Assembly (NCBI RefSeq): GCF_025263565.1
Contig: NZ_CP079865.1
Coordinates: 2,480,001 to 2,544,000 of the forward strand
Source: Mycobacterium sp. SMC-8
GTDB lineage: Bacteria; Actinomycetota; Actinomycetes; Mycobacteriales; Mycobacteriaceae
Direction: 5' to 3'
Length of the DNA stretch: 64,000 nt
Part shown: piece after piece, positions 27,332-37,602 of the stretch
How positions within the stretch are numbered: position 1 is the first letter of the stretch
How the letters are laid out: every line of letters begins with the position of its first letter
Translations under genes and position numbers: made by a program
Notes under the pieces: model-generated
What the model saw: the letters and a program-made list of their open reading frames with translations, nothing else
Databases searched by the model: none
What the model was told of the DNA's origin: nothing

Positions 27332-27580
27332 ATGGTCGTGACACGTGAGGAAGCGGCGCAGTACCTCAAGGACGCCGGAGGGTTGAAGCTGGTGGTGCTC
27401 GGAGCGGACGGGCAGCAGATCGCGGCGATGTTCGTGCAAGGTTCGGTGCGGTACGACAAGGAGGAATCCACCTTCATCGCAGTGGCCGAGGACGGCCGCC
27501 TGATGGGGGAGCTGGTCGTCAACGACACGGTCGGTTATGACGAGAACATCGACGCATTTGTCATCCGGGGCATGCGGTAG
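27332..27580 (+). CDS. Small protein of unknown function
   Basis: An 82-residue acidic protein (VVTREEAAQYLKDAGGLKLV...) with alternating strands and no membrane segment. GGAAGGAGG at 27315-27323 precedes the ATG at 27332 with good spacing, which argues for a real gene; in-frame starts at 27248 and 27302 lack this. I do not recognise the family. It stands alone between an IS and a decayed DUF732 gene. Confidence 0.6.
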   Translation: MVVTREEAAQYLKDAGGLKLVVLGADGQQIAAMFVQGSVRYDKEESTFIAVAEDGRLMGELVVNDTVGYDENIDAFVIRGMR

Positions 27581-27625
27581 CAGTCCGCCTTCTCGGACGC
27601 GGGCGGTGAATTCGGGGCGTGTGTC

Positions 27626-27857
27626 TTACTGAAACTTGGGGCAATACGTCATGTTGGCCGTGACGACGTAGTCGGCGGCGCCGTCCCAGCTGAGGGGACG
27701 GATAGTCGACCCGCACCATGTCAACCACGCGTGAATGCGGGGTGCCGAAACTCAACTCCCGGCAGACGGCCTGTGCGTGGGCGATCGTCGCGTACGGGTT
27801 CGCGTAGGTGATGCCGAAGTTGGTCAACGGCTCGCCGCCGTGGTCCTTCACCCACAC
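27626..27857 (-). pseudogene. DUF732-family secreted protein, frameshifted and lacking its signal peptide
   Basis: On the minus strand, PLTNFGITYANPYATIAHAQ and AVCRELSFGTPHSRVV match the DUF732 core. After DYPSPQL the frame shifts to PLSWDGAADYVVTANMTYCPKFQ (split here at positions about 27690-27629), which is the family C-terminus, ending at TAA 27626-27628. The N-terminal signal peptide expected from family members (compare 51164-51469) is absent. This is therefore a remnant with at least one frameshift. Confidence 0.75.
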
Positions 27858-27911
27858 CGGGGTGAATCGGTCCCACCACCGACGCTCACCCCGAAATCGT
27901 TGTGGTGTCAG

Positions 27912-27975
27912 CTACTCGCAGCTGTCGCACACCCCAGTCAGCGACAGCTGCATGCCACATACACAGAAACCGGGC
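27912..27975 (-). pseudogene. C-terminal zinc-ribbon fragment cut by the IS256 element
   Basis: The last 17 codons before a TAG read FCVCGMQLSLTGVCDSC-Glu, a CxCG...CxxC zinc-ribbon-like ending. The frame enters directly from the end of the IS256-family element, so the rest of the gene is gone. The parent gene was not identified. Confidence 0.4.
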
Positions 27976-29518
27976 GGGTCTGCTGCACCATCAGGTGAAA
28001 GAGAGGAATTGTCAATACCTGTGGATCGGGGTGTTTCAGGCGACCTCCGTTCCGGTGTGTTGATCGCCGTCTGACGGTGGTGCCGGCGGGGTGATGTCGG
28101 TGGGCCGTTCGAGCAGTTTGCCTTTGTGGAAGACCGCTCCCGCGCGTACCAGGGCGACCAGATGCGGGGCGTTGACGGCACGCCAACGGGCTTGGGCTGT
28201 GTCGATCAGCTTATAGGCCATCGCCAATCCAGCGGCCCGTGATCCCGGCCCCTTGGTGACCTTCGTCCTCAAACGCACTGTGGCGAAGGTGGATTCGATC
28301 GGATTCGTGGTACGCAGGTGAATCCAGTGCTCGGCCGGGTACTTGTAGAACTCCAGCAGCACATCGAGGTCGTCGACGATCTTGGCAACCACTTTCGGGT
28401 ACTTCGCGCCGAAGGCAACCTCGAACGCCTTGACCGCAACCTGAGCCTTGTCGATGTCCTCGGCGTTGTAGATGTCCTTCATTGCCGCCAGCGCGGCCGG
28501 ATGCGCCGACTTCGGCAGTGCGGAAAGGACATTGGCCTGCTTATGGAACCAGCAGCGCTGCTCTCGGGTCTTCGGGAACACCTCCCGCACCGCCTTCCAG
28601 AACCCGAGTGCACCGTCACCGACGGCCAACACCGGGGCGGTCATCCCACGGCGTTTGCAGTCACGCAGCAAATCCGCCCAAGACTCCGTGGACTCCCGAT
28701 AGCCGTCGGTGATCGCGACGAGCTCCTTGCGGCCGTCGGCGCGCACGCCGAGCATCACCAGCAGGCACAGCTTCTCCTGGTCCAGACGCACCTTGAGGTG
28801 AATGCCATCGACCCACAGGTAGACGTAATCGGTGCCCGACAGATCCCGGCGCCCGAACGCCGCCGCCTCGTCCTGCCACTGGCTGGTCAGCCGGGTAATC
28901 GTCGAGGCCGACAACCCCGCCCCCGAGCCCAGGAACTGCTCGAGTGCGGGCCCGAAGTCACCGCTGGACAGGCCGTGCAGATACAGCAGCGGCAACACCT
29001 CACTCATCTGCGGAGACTTGCGCGCCCACGCCGGCAGGATCGCCGAGGAGAACCGGTGCCGCTCGCCGGAATCGGGGTCGACACGGCGATCGTTGACCCG
29101 CGGCGCTTTCACCTCGACGGCCCCGGCTGCGGTCAGCACCTCCCGCGGCTGGTGATAGCCATTGCGGACCACCAACCGATGACCGCTCTCGTCACGCTGA
29201 TCAGCGAACGCGGCGACGTACGCGGCGACCTCGGCCTGCAGGGCAGCGGCCAGCATCTGCCGGGCGCCGTCGCGGACGATCTCGTCCAACAACGACCGGC
29301 CGGCCTCGCTGGCGTTGGCCTCCTCGGCATCGTGAACTACGGTGAGCATGGGCGTACCTTCCCAACCAGCGCGCCAACGCCGGTCTTGATCGAATACCTG
29401 ATTCCGTGATGATCATCCTCGGGAAGGTGCGCCCACTTTCAGGCCACCTCGCCGAGCCTCATCCACAGGTATTGATCATTGCTCGGTGAAAGATGTCACC
29501 TATTCATGCAGCAGACCC
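27976..29518 (-). mobile_element. IS256-family insertion sequence
   Basis: Outer repeats GGGTCTGCTGCA (27976-27987) and TGCAGCAGACCC (29507-29518) and inner repeats TCAATACCTGTGGAT (28012-28026) and its complement (29461-29475) are arranged symmetrically around one transposase gene. The outer pair is taken as the end (1543 bp). No target duplication was found next to either pair, suggesting loss of a flank. It lies immediately after the stop codon of the SNF2-like helicase gene. Confidence 0.82.
28036..29349 (-). CDS. IS256-family transposase
   Basis: A 437-residue mutator-type transposase with the family hallmarks: LVVRNGYHQPREV, LPLLYLHGLSSGDFGPAL, the catalytic DGIHLKVRL and VGDGALGFWKAV acids, and the signature WFHKQANVLSALPKS followed by RTTNPIESTFATVRLRT. 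The frame is complete from the ATG at 29349 and looks functional. It is unrelated in detail to the IS1081-like transposase upstream, although both belong to the IS256 superfamily. Confidence 0.93.
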   Translation of the reverse strand: MLTVVHDAEEANASEAGRSLLDEIVRDGARQMLAAALQAEVAAYVAAFADQRDESGHRLVVRNGYHQPREVLTAAGAVEVKAPRVNDRRVDPDSGERHRFSSAILPAWARKSPQMSEVLPLLYLHGLSSGDFGPALEQFLGSGAGLSASTITRLTSQWQDEAAAFGRRDLSGTDYVYLWVDGIHLKVRLDQEKLCLLVMLGVRADGRKELVAITDGYRESTESWADLLRDCKRRGMTAPVLAVGDGALGFWKAVREVFPKTREQRCWFHKQANVLSALPKSAHPAALAAMKDIYNAEDIDKAQVAVKAFEVAFGAKYPKVVAKIVDDLDVLLEFYKYPAEHWIHLRTTNPIESTFATVRLRTKVTKGPGSRAAGLAMAYKLIDTAQARWRAVNAPHLVALVRAGAVFHKGKLLERPTDITPPAPPSDGDQHTGTEVA

Positions 29519-29976
29519 GTTTAGTTATTGGCGGTCAGACGTTCATCCAGGAAAGCGTTGACGGATGGATTCGCGATCACCTGGCTATCACCGTCGGCTT
29601 TCTTGCGTGTCCAATGCTTCTTGGACCGTTCGACGACCACCGTGTGCTGCGCGTCGGCGCCGATTAGCATCCGTCGCGTTGACAGAAGCCGGCCGTGCTC
29701 GCGAGCCTCACTGCGCGTCGGAGGGCGCATCGCAGTGCACGCCGGGCATAGCCACAGGTTGGCGTGCGGCTCGCTTACGCAGCCCTTGCAGATGTTGATC
29801 CCGCAACTGTCGCATGCAACCGCTTTGTCGAGACACACGGCGCAGGTCGTACCGCCGCAGTAGCTACAGGACTCGAAGTTTGTGCCGAAGTGGCCCTCTC
29901 GGTCGATCGCGCCGGAATCGAACAGGTACCCCGTGCTGGCATTCACTCGCCTGGCCTCCGTCTGCCCGGCCGCTAG

Positions 29977-31595
29977 CCTCGATCTTTCACGTGGCGGGTA
30001 GTTGAGGTCTTTTCGTGGCGTGGGTGGGCGGTTCTGACGTGGGCGGCCTGGGGTTCCGGCGTTGCGTCTCGCCGGTGCTCCTGGGTCCTTTGCTCGTCGG
30101 AATGGTTTCTGTGTTTTAGGTGGGTTGCAGTGCGGTCCAGCCGAATTCGATGAGGTCGCTCCACGGCCAGCCTCTTGGCAGCCGTAGGTAGCGGCGACGC
30201 CCTGAGGTGATGATGCGTCCGGCGACGGCAAGCAGGCGCAGGCGTAGTCGTTTGGGTTCCCAGCCTCTGGCCGGGTGGCCGGTGAAGGCCAGGACTTGGG
30301 TCCAGACCAGCAGGTCAGCGGCCAGCAGGGTGATCTCCAGCCAGATCTGATTCTGGGCGAACCCGTGAAACGGCAGGTTGGTCAGTCCGGTGTCTTTGAG
30401 GTTGCGGATGCGGTCTTCCGCGCGGGCGCGTTGACGGTGCCGGACTTCGAGATCGCAGATCGACCAACCGCGGGTGTTGGTCGCAAAGCACGTGATCCGC
30501 CACCCGTTGTCATCGGTCAGGCGCAACTGCGCGCCGGGATGGGGACGTTCTCGGCGGGCGATGACCCGCATCCCTGCCGGCCAGCCTTTCAGCGTGTCGG
30601 GCAGGTAGCGGGTCAACTCAGCGACCTGGGCGCCCTCGCGTGGTGTGCCGTCGCCGTCGAGGGCAGCCCGCCACGCCCGCCGCGGGACCCGGCGCAGCGC
30701 TTCGACGATCGGGGGCATGCCGTAGAACCCGACTGAGTACTGCAGTCCCAGGTCGGTGATGTGGTGCAGGAAGTCCTTGACCCCGCCACCGGTGTCGGTG
30801 CGCACCAGCACCCGGGCCCGTTCGGGTTCGGGCAGTTGGGCCAACGCGGCATCCAGGACACTGATGTGGTCAGCAGCGCTGTTGGAGCCGGCTGAGCCGG
30901 GTCGCAGCAACCCGACCAGGGCTTCACCGGATCCGTGGCTGCCGTGGTCGACGAAGGCGAGCATGGGATGAAACCCGTATCCGTACTTGAAGGTTGGGGT
31001 GGCGCCCTGTTTGTCGCTGTGGGCGGTCACCAGGGTGGCGTCCAGATCGACGATGACCTGGCTGCCTGAGGTACCGGCCAGCGGTTGCTGGCGCCGCCAT
31101 ATGTGCGCGCGGGCTGCTGCCCGGGCCGCGCGGATCGCCGCAACGGCGGCATCGACGTCGCCGGCCAGCGTGGCGATCAGACGTGACACGGTGGCATCGG
31201 AGGCCACCGCCCCGAACAGCTCGGGCTGAGCACGCACCACCGCGATATCGGCGGCACAGTCACCGCCGAGTGCCACCGCGATCGCGACATCGGTGAGCAC
31301 CTTGGCCGGGTCGTGCAGGGTTCGTGGTGCCCGCCACCGCTTCAAGACCTCTGACATGGCCTTTTCCAGTCCCGAGACGTGCAGCGTCCGAGCCAACAGC
31401 AGCCCGCCGGCCGACGAGACCAACGACTCGCGACCTGAATCCACCAGCAGAGAACGAACCGCGCTACGCTTCACCTACGGAGTGCCTTCCCGCTTTGTGA
31501 ACATGGACCCTAGACAAGTCACATTTTCTCAAACAGGACAGGCACTTCCGTGCATTACAGGTCGTGTCAACAGCCTATTTCACGAAACGTCGAGG
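29977..31595 (-). mobile_element. IS1380-family insertion sequence with CTAG duplication
   Basis: Ends begin CCTCGATCTTTCACG (29977-29991) and, inverted, CCTCGACGTTTCGTG (31595-31581). They are flanked by CTAG at 29973-29976 and 31596-31599, the 4-bp duplication expected for IS1380. Precise removal restores the host frame ...YERTLA-AGQTEARRV... of the SNF2-like helicase gene. Confidence 0.93.
30116..31474 (-). CDS. IS1380-family transposase
   Basis: A 452-residue DDE transposase starting at GTG 31474. Family features are VIVDLDATLVTAHSDKQGA, the strand YGYGFHPMLAFVDHG, VLVRTDTGGG with the second catalytic Asp, and the C-terminal RAEDRIRNLKDTGLTNLPFH carrying the catalytic Glu. The frame is complete and the element has clean ends, so it may be active. 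Confidence 0.93.
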   Translation of the reverse strand: MKRSAVRSLLVDSGRESLVSSAGGLLLARTLHVSGLEKAMSEVLKRWRAPRTLHDPAKVLTDVAIAVALGGDCAADIAVVRAQPELFGAVASDATVSRLIATLAGDVDAAVAAIRAARAAARAHIWRRQQPLAGTSGSQVIVDLDATLVTAHSDKQGATPTFKYGYGFHPMLAFVDHGSHGSGEALVGLLRPGSAGSNSAADHISVLDAALAQLPEPERARVLVRTDTGGGVKDFLHHITDLGLQYSVGFYGMPPIVEALRRVPRRAWRAALDGDGTPREGAQVAELTRYLPDTLKGWPAGMRVIARRERPHPGAQLRLTDDNGWRITCFATNTRGWSICDLEVRHRQRARAEDRIRNLKDTGLTNLPFHGFAQNQIWLEITLLAADLLVWTQVLAFTGHPARGWEPKRLRLRLLAVAGRIITSGRRRYLRLPRGWPWSDLIEFGWTALQPT

Positions 31596-34500
31596 CTAGG
31601 GTGCGTTCGTACAGCCAGTCGTGACCGTCCTCGACGGTGACGAGCTGCTCGACGCGTGCGCCGATCTCCAGCTGGCTCCAAGCTTTCGTCGGCTGGAAAG
31701 CCTGAGCCAGGTTGATCCGGACCCGATCGGGAAGCTTTTCCAGCTGCGGTGTCCTAACCTCAACCGGCGGGTTCCACGCCACACGCGCAGCCCCCGACAC
31801 ATCGGTACCACCTCTGGGCGCACTATTCAGTGCGCCGATCGGATCCACCGTCACGGAGGACTGCACTGCATTGGTCACGGTGGACAGTCGTACCTGATGC
31901 GGGTCAGTGAACACGCTGACCGCATCAGCATCCCCCAAGCCCAGCCACCGAGACAAAGCCGTTGCCGCGGGCGCACTCTCGGACCTGTTGATCGCGTACC
32001 AAGTGGTCTGCTCTCCGATACGGAGACCAAGCACAGTCAGCGATGCCAACTCGACGATCGCGGCCTCGGCCATCGGTGTGCCATAGCTGACTGCGAGTGC
32101 CCGGACCGCGGGGAGCGGCTCCCAGTCCTCGCGGATCCATTGCGGCATGGCCGTTGTTGATGCCCATATTGCTGTCGATTCCTGGGCTACCGAGTGTTCG
32201 ACGATGGTTCGGCATAGGCCTTGGGTGGAGACGCCGATGGTGTAACCGAAGCGTTCCCACGAGATCTCAAGGTCGGAAGGCGGCGTCGTTGGCATGGCCG
32301 CGAATTCGCGAGCCAACCGTGGCGGCGTGGCCGGCGTCGGAGTCGGCTCTTGCCTCGGCGGCGGAAACTCTGAAGAGATGATGCGGATCAGATCCCCAAC
32401 GGGGCTATCGAATTCCTGGGTTCCAGTACCCGATGCCTGCAACGCGTCGACCGACCAAACCGGACGATACGTGCGCTCGGAACTGACAACAAAGCGCGTA
32501 ACGTCGGGGGGCGCTTCGGGTTCGAGGTTTTGCACTTTGGGCGCGACCGTGGCGTCCAGGATGCCGCTCGCTGCCAAGGCCAATCGGTCAGCGTCGTCAA
32601 GAGTGCTCTTGCCGAATACTTTCCAGGAATCGACAGAGTTATTGCGGACAATGGCCTGTTCGCAGCTGTCACCGCGCTTGACGAGGACGACATCGGCATC
32701 GGTGTCGGAGCCGATACGGAGGTCGACGCCCGACAGGGCAAGCAAGGAGGGAAGCGATGCACGCTGGGCATCGGCAGGGGCGTCGAGGCGCGCGCAGGCA
32801 GGACATCTGTCCTCAACCCGGCAGTTGCCACACACCGTTCGGTCACACATCGGACATGCGGTGACTTCGGGATCACGTCCGCAGTCTGCGCATGAATGAT
32901 CCCCGCACAACACGCAGGCAGTGGCCGACACGGTATGCCCGGTAGCGAGGCAACGGCGACAGACCGCAGCGGAGCACCCGGGGCAGTCCGACAGCGCCTG
33001 CTGCCCTAGCTCATCGCAGGACGGGCACGCCCAGGAATGACACGAGCCGCACAGCGCCGCGGTGCCGCCCGGGTAGAAGTGGCCATCGCGGCAGACACCG
33101 AAGTCGGTTTCCGGCAGGCCCAGCGGGCTGCGCGGCTTGCCGTCGAAGGTCCGGTACGTGTGAACGGCGGTGCCGTGCCCACGCCACATTTCCTTGACTT
33201 CCAGCCCGTTGCGCAGTGACGCGGTGAAGGGGCGCCTCGCTTTGGTCAGAAGTGCGGCACACAACTCTGTCGGTAATGGGTGAGTCGCCTTTGCGAGTGC
33301 GCGGTTCGGATGGAGTCCGAGTCTGCCCAATGATTCATCGTCAGGTGATTCAAGTTCGAATCCGGGCGCCAAGCCGACAGGTTCCGCGACGGTGTGAAGC
33401 TCACGTTCGACAAGGGTGCACTCGCTCGGCGAAGGGAACGGCGCAGTGATGGACGTTACTTCGTTAATGCGCTTGCCGAGTCTCCCGCCGGGCATTTTGA
33501 TCGAGTTGAGGTAGTCGAAGCAGGAGATCTCGTAAGCAAGGTTCCTGCCGTCCGGGCATGCGGTCCATGTATCGGGTTGCGTCTTCCCGTCCGTCGACAC
33601 AGAGACAAGTACTGCCTCATTTCGAGCCTGCAGCGAAATTCGTGTCCCAGCGAGGACTGCGTGGCCGATTGTTGGACTGTCGAGGGTTGGTTTCGTCCAC
33701 TGGATCGCTTCGAACTGGCGATCGGCAACGGAGATGCTGCCGTCATCCTCGACCATGGACACCTCTTTGGCGAGACCGTCTGCTTCGAGGTAGATGTCCG
33801 TGAAGCTGGAGCGACGTGTGACCATCACCGTGGGCGGCGCCGGGGGTGGTGCGTCCGATCGGAGTTTGTGCAGCAGCTTCCCTAAACTCATTGCGCGTTC
33901 GGGCGTTACAACTGCATCGTCGAGCTTCGGAATGTCGGTGATTGCTGCAGCATCTATGGCCGAGCCCAGCGCCGCCGCGATACTGAACTCTGTCTCAACT
34001 GCTGATGTCGAACTGAGCCGCGCACGGGTGCGGTCTTGTGCATCGCGACGCCCGATGAGCTTGCGTAGCGTGACGCCGCAGTCGAGTGGCAGTCCGTTTG
34101 TCAAGGCGTATGACCGCATCCGCTTCCGGTTCGGGTCATCGATATCCTCGTTGCGAACGACAGTGTGCGACGATCCGTCCGGCCGGTGCAGTTCAGCAAC
34201 GCGGTTGCCGACCAGCAGGGTAGTTCCGCCGTTTAAACGCCAACCGACCACGAAATCACTGTCCAACTCAGGCACCCGCTGCGGGGATGCGCACCCGCTG
34301 CACAGTCCGCCGCCGGCAGCACGGCAGGCACCACAGCTAGCCAGTCCGCAGACCGGGCAGTCGGCGAACACGGCATCTTCACCGCAGGCCCTGCAGAGCA
34401 CGTGATCACACGACTCGCAGTACTGCGTCTCCGATTCGTCGACGCAATGCGAGTCCGAGCACAACGCCAGCACCTCGATCGGGTCACCGGACGCATCGCT

Positions 34501-37500
34501 TTCGACCAGCGGCGGCTCCGGATCCTCCCACTCGTAGGTCAAAGTGGTTTCCGAGTCGTTGGGGCCGGTCCAGGTTTCCTCCACCAGCCAGTCATCTTCA
34601 TCGAGGGTGAGTGCGAGCATCTTGGCCCGAGCACGCACGTCCGGAACCCGGCTGAGGCGCTTCTCTTCCGAATCCAACGCGCGCTGCAGTCGGATACTGT
34701 CCTCGTAGGAGGCTTCGTAAATCTGCGCGGTGTATCCGGTACGGATACGTGTCAGCTCAGCGGCCTGATCGGCTTCCACCTTCTCCGACAGGTCGCGCCG
34801 CAGCTTCTCCAATTGACTGGTCGCCGCTTTCTCGAACGCAGCGATCACCTCGGTCGGGGTACCGAATGCCGCGGGAAGGGTTTCGCCGTCCTGCAATGGT
34901 CTGCGGGGGAGCCGCACTTCGTGGTGACCGTTGATGTCCGCCGTCAGCAGATGCTCTGTCGTCTCGCTCTCACCCACCGCCGCACGGAACGTTGCCTGCC
35001 CGCTCCACGAACCCGAGGGGACAAGACGCCTACGCAACAACGTCACGTTGGCAGCGCGATTGAGCGGGCTGTCACCGATGTCGTCCGGAACCACCGGCAC
35101 GGTTGCGTGCATATCGCCACGCATGCGAAGCAACCCGAGGATCTCGTCGAACACCGGTGAGCCGACGGCGCACAGCTCGGCATCCGGATGGTGCTCCATG
35201 CCGATGCGGTCGAACGCGAGGTGCATCAGCGTGCGGCCGTCGAGTTCCTGTTCGTACTCTTCGTCGAACTGCGCGGTGATGAAAGCCCCATCGCCCTCAC
35301 CTGTGTCATGCAGCAACTCCGCGCCAAGGGCTTTGAGGACATTGCGGGTCCAGTTCTGAACTCGACGCTGCCGCATACGTGCGCGTTCACTCACCTCCGG
35401 CGCCAGGTCGCTGGATCCCGCCTTGGACAGACCCTTTCGATGCTCGAATGCCGAGGCCATCCAGTTGCTCAGGCCGCTGTCAGCAGCGATGAGTGTGGAG
35501 GCGCTTTCGCGAGCCTGTGCCAGCTCGGTGCCGAGTTGGCCCAAAAGGTTCTGCATCTTCTTGTCGTTGTCCGCGAAAAGTGCTTCGAGAATTCGAGTTT
35601 CGAAGCTGGCGGACTTCGAATCGTCGAGTTCGCCGAGGATCGTGGTGACCTGGCCGAACAACAGCTCGAACATTCGTAGCTTCTCGGCGAGCAGGCGATA
35701 CACGCTCTCGTCGATGGTGCCCTGCGCGTACAGATTCGCGATGAACACCTCGTCCTTGGGCTGGGTGAGGCGGTCGACGCGGCCGATCCGCTGTTCGATC
35801 CGCATCGGATTCCAGGGCAGGTCGAAGTTGAGCACGCAGTTGCAGAACTGGAGGTTCTGGCCCTCGGCACCCGCGTCGGTCGAGATCATCACTGGCGCCT
35901 CGCCTGACCGGAATGCGGCGATCGTGGCCGCGCGTTCACCGGCAGACATCGACCCATGGAACGAGCGCGCGGTGATCCCCTCGACCTCCATGCGGCGAAG
36001 GAGACCGGTCACGGTGTCGGTGTGCTGGGTAAAGATCAGGACTCGGCCGTGCTCCTTAAGCCACTTGTGGGTGATTTCGACGGCGGTGTTCTCACGTGCG
36101 GAATCGTTGATGTCCATCGCGAGGTGGCCGACTTCGGTGAGCACTGCTCGCACCTTGGGGTCGGGATGCCTCTCGGCCATCCTCAGCGCGGTGGTCCCCA
36201 TCGAGAACGGGCTGGCCGTGAGCCGGAGTGCGAGGCTGCGTCGGCGCATGGTGTCACTGGGGTCGGTCATCACGCTGCGCAGCAGGTTCGTGCAGAGCGC
36301 GTAGAGCTCACGCTCGCGGGGCGCGAGCGTCACCGGCACGTCGACTGCGCGGCGGGTGACACGATCGACCCCGGCCTGCGCACGGGTCGTGCGGATCATC
36401 GCGCTGCTGATCAAACGTCGCAGTGCCGCAGGATCATTCGGGGTGCGTGGGTCGTATCCCCGCATGAACTGCCGCTTGAAATCCTGCACAGACGTGAAGG
36501 TGCCGGGGCGCAGCAGCTCGACCAGCCGATAGAGCTCCAGCAGATCGTTCTGGACCGGAGTGGCGGTGAGGAACAGGGCATACCGACACGCCGTCGTGAG
36601 AGAGGTGATGAACTCGCGGGTTTTCCGGGCGCCGGCACCGGCGGCGCGGTGCGCCTCGTCGACGATGACGATGTCCCAGGGTTCCGCGGTCAGTTTCGAA
36701 GCTGACCGAAGTCCGAGTTGCAGGCTCATGATCAGCTTGTCCTGCTTATGAACATCGGGACCGCGGAGGGCTACCTCGAAGTTCAGGTCGAACTTCTGGT
36801 GCATCTCCTCGCGCCATTGCTCGCGCAGCGGAGCGGGGCACAGGATGAGCACCCGTCTCGCCAAACCCCGCAGGGTGAGTTCCTTGACCGCCAGGCCGGC
36901 TTCGATGGTCTTACCGAGACCGACCTCATCGGCGAGGACAGCGCGACCGCGCAGACGCGACAACGCATGTCGGGCGACGGCCTCCTGGTGAGGCATACGG
37001 TCGACGTTGGCGACGTCGACAGCCAGCAGTTCCTCGAAATCATCGAGCGTGGCAAGTTCTTCACCTTGCAGCCGAAGCTCGACCAACTCGAGGTCGTCGA
37101 AGCCTGCGGCCTTGAGTTGTTCGCTGAGCAGGACCCGTGCGTCCCTGAGGAAGCCGATCGCTCTGCCGCCGCCCGCTGACCAGTCGTACTCGTTGTCTGC
37201 GTGGAACTGACGATCAACTGTCCGGCGTCGCGCAACCTTCGCCGCCACCGTCTTGTTCTGGATCGGAGTGATTGGTGGCGGCGTGTGGATGGTGAGCATC
37301 GGTGAGCCTGGTGGCAACAGTTGCAGGCGATAGACGTCGCCGACCAGACGTAGACGCAGCAGGCCGCCGTCTTGGCCGTAGTCCTGCATCCGTTCGGTCA
37401 GCATGTCCCCGGTCAGCTGTCGGCTCTTGCCGCTCCATTGGGCGTGGAAGGTCTCGCTGTCCAGTTCGAGGGCGAGTGTGGTGCTGTGCGCGGGCAGCAT

Positions 37501-37602
37501 GAGTGCCTCACGTTCCCGTTCGGTGAGTGAGAGCTTGATCCGCCCCGGCGTGTCCGGAGAGTTCTTCTGTTGGGAAGGATGGGCACGTGGGAACGAAGTC
37601 AT
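31567..37602 (-). CDS. Present-day chimeric frame of the SNF2/RapA-like helicase (2011 aa)
   Basis: This is the frame that can be read today. Its first 22 residues (MTSFPRAHPSQQKNSPDTPG and two more) are antisense reading of the IS6110-like left end, which happens to supply an in-frame ATG. Its last few residues (STFREIGC) come from IS1380. Everything between is host. All helicase motifs (LADEVGLGKT, IVDEAHRAAG, LFLTATPVQNDL, TDAGAEGQNLQF, RIEQRIGRVDRL) and two of the three zinc-ribbon arrays are intact; the final array is cut off. A nearly complete protein could still be made if transcription crosses the IS, but coupling to the upstream gene is lost. Confidence 0.8.
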   Translation of the reverse strand: MTSFPRAHPSQQKNSPDTPGRIKLSLTEREREALMLPAHSTTLALELDSETFHAQWSGKSRQLTGDMLTERMQDYGQDGGLLRLRLVGDVYRLQLLPPGSPMLTIHTPPPITPIQNKTVAAKVARRRTVDRQFHADNEYDWSAGGGRAIGFLRDARVLLSEQLKAAGFDDLELVELRLQGEELATLDDFEELLAVDVANVDRMPHQEAVARHALSRLRGRAVLADEVGLGKTIEAGLAVKELTLRGLARRVLILCPAPLREQWREEMHQKFDLNFEVALRGPDVHKQDKLIMSLQLGLRSASKLTAEPWDIVIVDEAHRAAGAGARKTREFITSLTTACRYALFLTATPVQNDLLELYRLVELLRPGTFTSVQDFKRQFMRGYDPRTPNDPAALRRLISSAMIRTTRAQAGVDRVTRRAVDVPVTLAPRERELYALCTNLLRSVMTDPSDTMRRRSLALRLTASPFSMGTTALRMAERHPDPKVRAVLTEVGHLAMDINDSARENTAVEITHKWLKEHGRVLIFTQHTDTVTGLLRRMEVEGITARSFHGSMSAGERAATIAAFRSGEAPVMISTDAGAEGQNLQFCNCVLNFDLPWNPMRIEQRIGRVDRLTQPKDEVFIANLYAQGTIDESVYRLLAEKLRMFELLFGQVTTILGELDDSKSASFETRILEALFADNDKKMQNLLGQLGTELAQARESASTLIAADSGLSNWMASAFEHRKGLSKAGSSDLAPEVSERARMRQRRVQNWTRNVLKALGAELLHDTGEGDGAFITAQFDEEYEQELDGRTLMHLAFDRIGMEHHPDAELCAVGSPVFDEILGLLRMRGDMHATVPVVPDDIGDSPLNRAANVTLLRRRLVPSGSWSGQATFRAAVGESETTEHLLTADINGHHEVRLPRRPLQDGETLPAAFGTPTEVIAAFEKAATSQLEKLRRDLSEKVEADQAAELTRIRTGYTAQIYEASYEDSIRLQRALDSEEKRLSRVPDVRARAKMLALTLDEDDWLVEETWTGPNDSETTLTYEWEDPEPPLVESDASGDPIEVLALCSDSHCVDESETQYCESCDHVLCRACGEDAVFADCPVCGLASCGACRAAGGGLCSGCASPQRVPELDSDFVVGWRLNGGTTLLVGNRVAELHRPDGSSHTVVRNEDIDDPNRKRMRSYALTNGLPLDCGVTLRKLIGRRDAQDRTRARLSSTSAVETEFSIAAALGSAIDAAAITDIPKLDDAVVTPERAMSLGKLLHKLRSDAPPPAPPTVMVTRRSSFTDIYLEADGLAKEVSMVEDDGSISVADRQFEAIQWTKPTLDSPTIGHAVLAGTRISLQARNEAVLVSVSTDGKTQPDTWTACPDGRNLAYEISCFDYLNSIKMPGGRLGKRINEVTSITAPFPSPSECTLVERELHTVAEPVGLAPGFELESPDDESLGRLGLHPNRALAKATHPLPTELCAALLTKARRPFTASLRNGLEVKEMWRGHGTAVHTYRTFDGKPRSPLGLPETDFGVCRDGHFYPGGTAALCGSCHSWACPSCDELGQQALSDCPGCSAAVCRRCLATGHTVSATACVLCGDHSCADCGRDPEVTACPMCDRTVCGNCRVEDRCPACARLDAPADAQRASLPSLLALSGVDLRIGSDTDADVVLVKRGDSCEQAIVRNNSVDSWKVFGKSTLDDADRLALAASGILDATVAPKVQNLEPEAPPDVTRFVVSSERTYRPVWSVDALQASGTGTQEFDSPVGDLIRIISSEFPPPRQEPTPTPATPPRLAREFAAMPTTPPSDLEISWERFGYTIGVSTQGLCRTIVEHSVAQESTAIWASTTAMPQWIREDWEPLPAVRALAVSYGTPMAEAAIVELASLTVLGLRIGEQTTWYAINRSESAPAATALSRWLGLGDADAVSVFTDPHQVRLSTVTNAVQSSVTVDPIGALNSAPRGGTDVSGAARVAWNPPVEVRTPQLEKLPDRVRINLAQAFQPTKAWSQLEIGARVEQLVTVEDGHDWLYERTLASTFREIGC

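Noticed and set aside
28012..29475. Inner TCAATACCTGTGGAT repeats as the true IS256 ends
   Set aside because: A second symmetric pair (GGGTCTGCTGCA) lies outside them, so the inner pair is more likely subterminal; neither pair has a target duplication, so this remains a judgement.
29521..30231. A stand-alone 236-aa zinc-ribbon gene
   Set aside because: The first half reads from inside IS1380, and the host part joins in frame to the helicase gene once the IS is removed.
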